Assembly: GCA_028752905.1 (NCBI GenBank)
Contig: JAQNBH010000002.1
Location: forward strand, 27,511,932 to 27,575,931
Reading direction: 5' to 3'
From: Cladorhizidae sp. MBARI D1340-BT2
Lineage: Eukaryota > Porifera > Demospongiae > Poecilosclerida > Cladorhizidae
Length of the DNA: 64,000 bases
Under the pieces are notes generated by a model. It saw only the letters and a list, made by a program, of their open reading frames with translations, made no database searches and had not been told where the DNA came from. Positions 63,341 through 64,000 of the stretch are shown here, in pieces. Every line of letters starts with the position of its first letter. Position 1 is the first letter of the stretch. The position numbers were made by a program, and so were the translations under genes.

Positions 63341-64000
63341 ATAGAGAACACACAATGAAACCTATCATTCGAATCATATCAAGTCCATTACAGTGAAGTG
63401 TGCAGAATATTATGGATGTTTGATATCAACAGAGAGCACAGGGAGAGACCTATCTTAATAGCTATATATCAAGTTTATACAGTGAAGTGTGGAGAATCTA
63501 TGAAGCTAACCTGTTTAGCATCAAGATAGAGAACACATAGAGAAACCTATCTTGTGATTCATGTATGCAGAATATACGGATGTTTGGTATCAAGAGAGAG
63601 AACAGAGAGAGGCCTACCTTTAGAGCTATATATCAAGTCTATTCAGTGAAGTGTGGAGAATCTATGAAGCTAACATGTTCAGCTCAAGATAGAGAACACT
63701 GAGAGATACCTATCTTGCAAGTCCATTACAGTGAAGTGTGCAGAATATATGGATGTTTGGTATCAAGAGAGAGCACTTAGAGAGTCCTATCTTAATAGCT
63801 ATACATCAAGTCTATTCAGTGAAGTGTGGAGAATCTACGAAGCTAACCTGTTTAGCATCAAGTAAGTGTACAATTCATAACTGCCCTAATTAACAAGACC
63901 AAAGTCCCAGATTTTGTCAACTGATAGAGAAGGCCCTTATCTGCAACATGTCAACAGATTATCAATAAATGTAGTGGTTTTTCACTGGCAGGCCACCGCT

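Larger units (their letters stand above)
50681..64000. repeat. Composite satellite array, 899-908-bp units
   Basis: Fifteen copies of a roughly 520-bp block start at 50681, 51589, 52488, 53395, 54294, 55193, 56100, 56999, 57898, 58804, 59712, 60618, 61526, 62433 and 63341. Each is followed by a 385-bp piece of the 403-bp monomer. Unit lengths are 899 or 906-908 bp. The main difference is a 9-bp absence (TTTATACAG) in the first subrepeat of short units. The monomer-derived piece has fixed changes against the simple array: CATGTCAAC, GGAAAGATCGC, TTTACGGC and AAAATAACAAG. The array continues beyond the right edge. Confidence 0.97.

Noticed and set aside
1..64000. Telomere repeats, rRNA or tRNA genes
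   Set aside because: No TTAGGG-like runs, rRNA segments or tRNA-like folds were noticed anywhere in the window.

Overview
This window is eukaryotic satellite DNA, almost certainly metazoan. It has about 111 head-to-tail copies of a 403-bp monomer, a later zone of larger composite units, and one transposon nested inside another. Evidence for a eukaryote is the satellite itself, a piggyBac transposase gene with GT-AG introns and a TTAA insertion site, and the absence of any bacterial gene layout. The transposase families recall early-branching animals (sponges, cnidarians), but that is a weak guess. Both window edges lie inside arrays.

Layout. (1) 1-26319: 403-bp satellite, with 64 complete monomers, one 199-bp truncated monomer and small indels. 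Monomer variants form local higher-order repeats (HORs) of 2, 4, 5 and 6 monomers. (2) 26316-30978: a 4655-bp piggyBac element (26320-30974) flanked by TTAA duplications and inserted cleanly into one monomer. The monomer register after the element is shifted by exactly 4659 bp. Only the first exon and the last two exons of its transposase remain. (3) 26758-29371: nested inside that piggyBac, a 2.6-kb DNA transposon with perfect 37-bp terminal inverted repeats and an intact 702-codon minus-strand gene. The gene product looks like a DDE-type transposase with a DUF7869-like core. (4) 30975-50680: satellite resumes with 47 more complete monomers, including clear 5-mer (2015 bp) and 6-mer (2418 bp) HORs. 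(5) 50681-64000: composite satellite with 899-908-bp units. Each joins a 385-bp piece of the old monomer to a block of about 520 bp made of three related subrepeats. The units form a trimer HOR (2705 bp) and then a dimer HOR (1814 bp).

The only intact protein-coding gene I can support is the 702-aa transposase. The piggyBac gene is a broken relic whose ends look structurally complete. Small open frames that recur in every monomer begin at GTG or TTG and are a by-product of repetition. The most notable items are the intact nested transposon of unclear superfamily, the paired 16-bp palindromes at the piggyBac left end, the satellite-to-composite transition captured in one hybrid monomer, and HORs that differ by the copy number of one monomer type.
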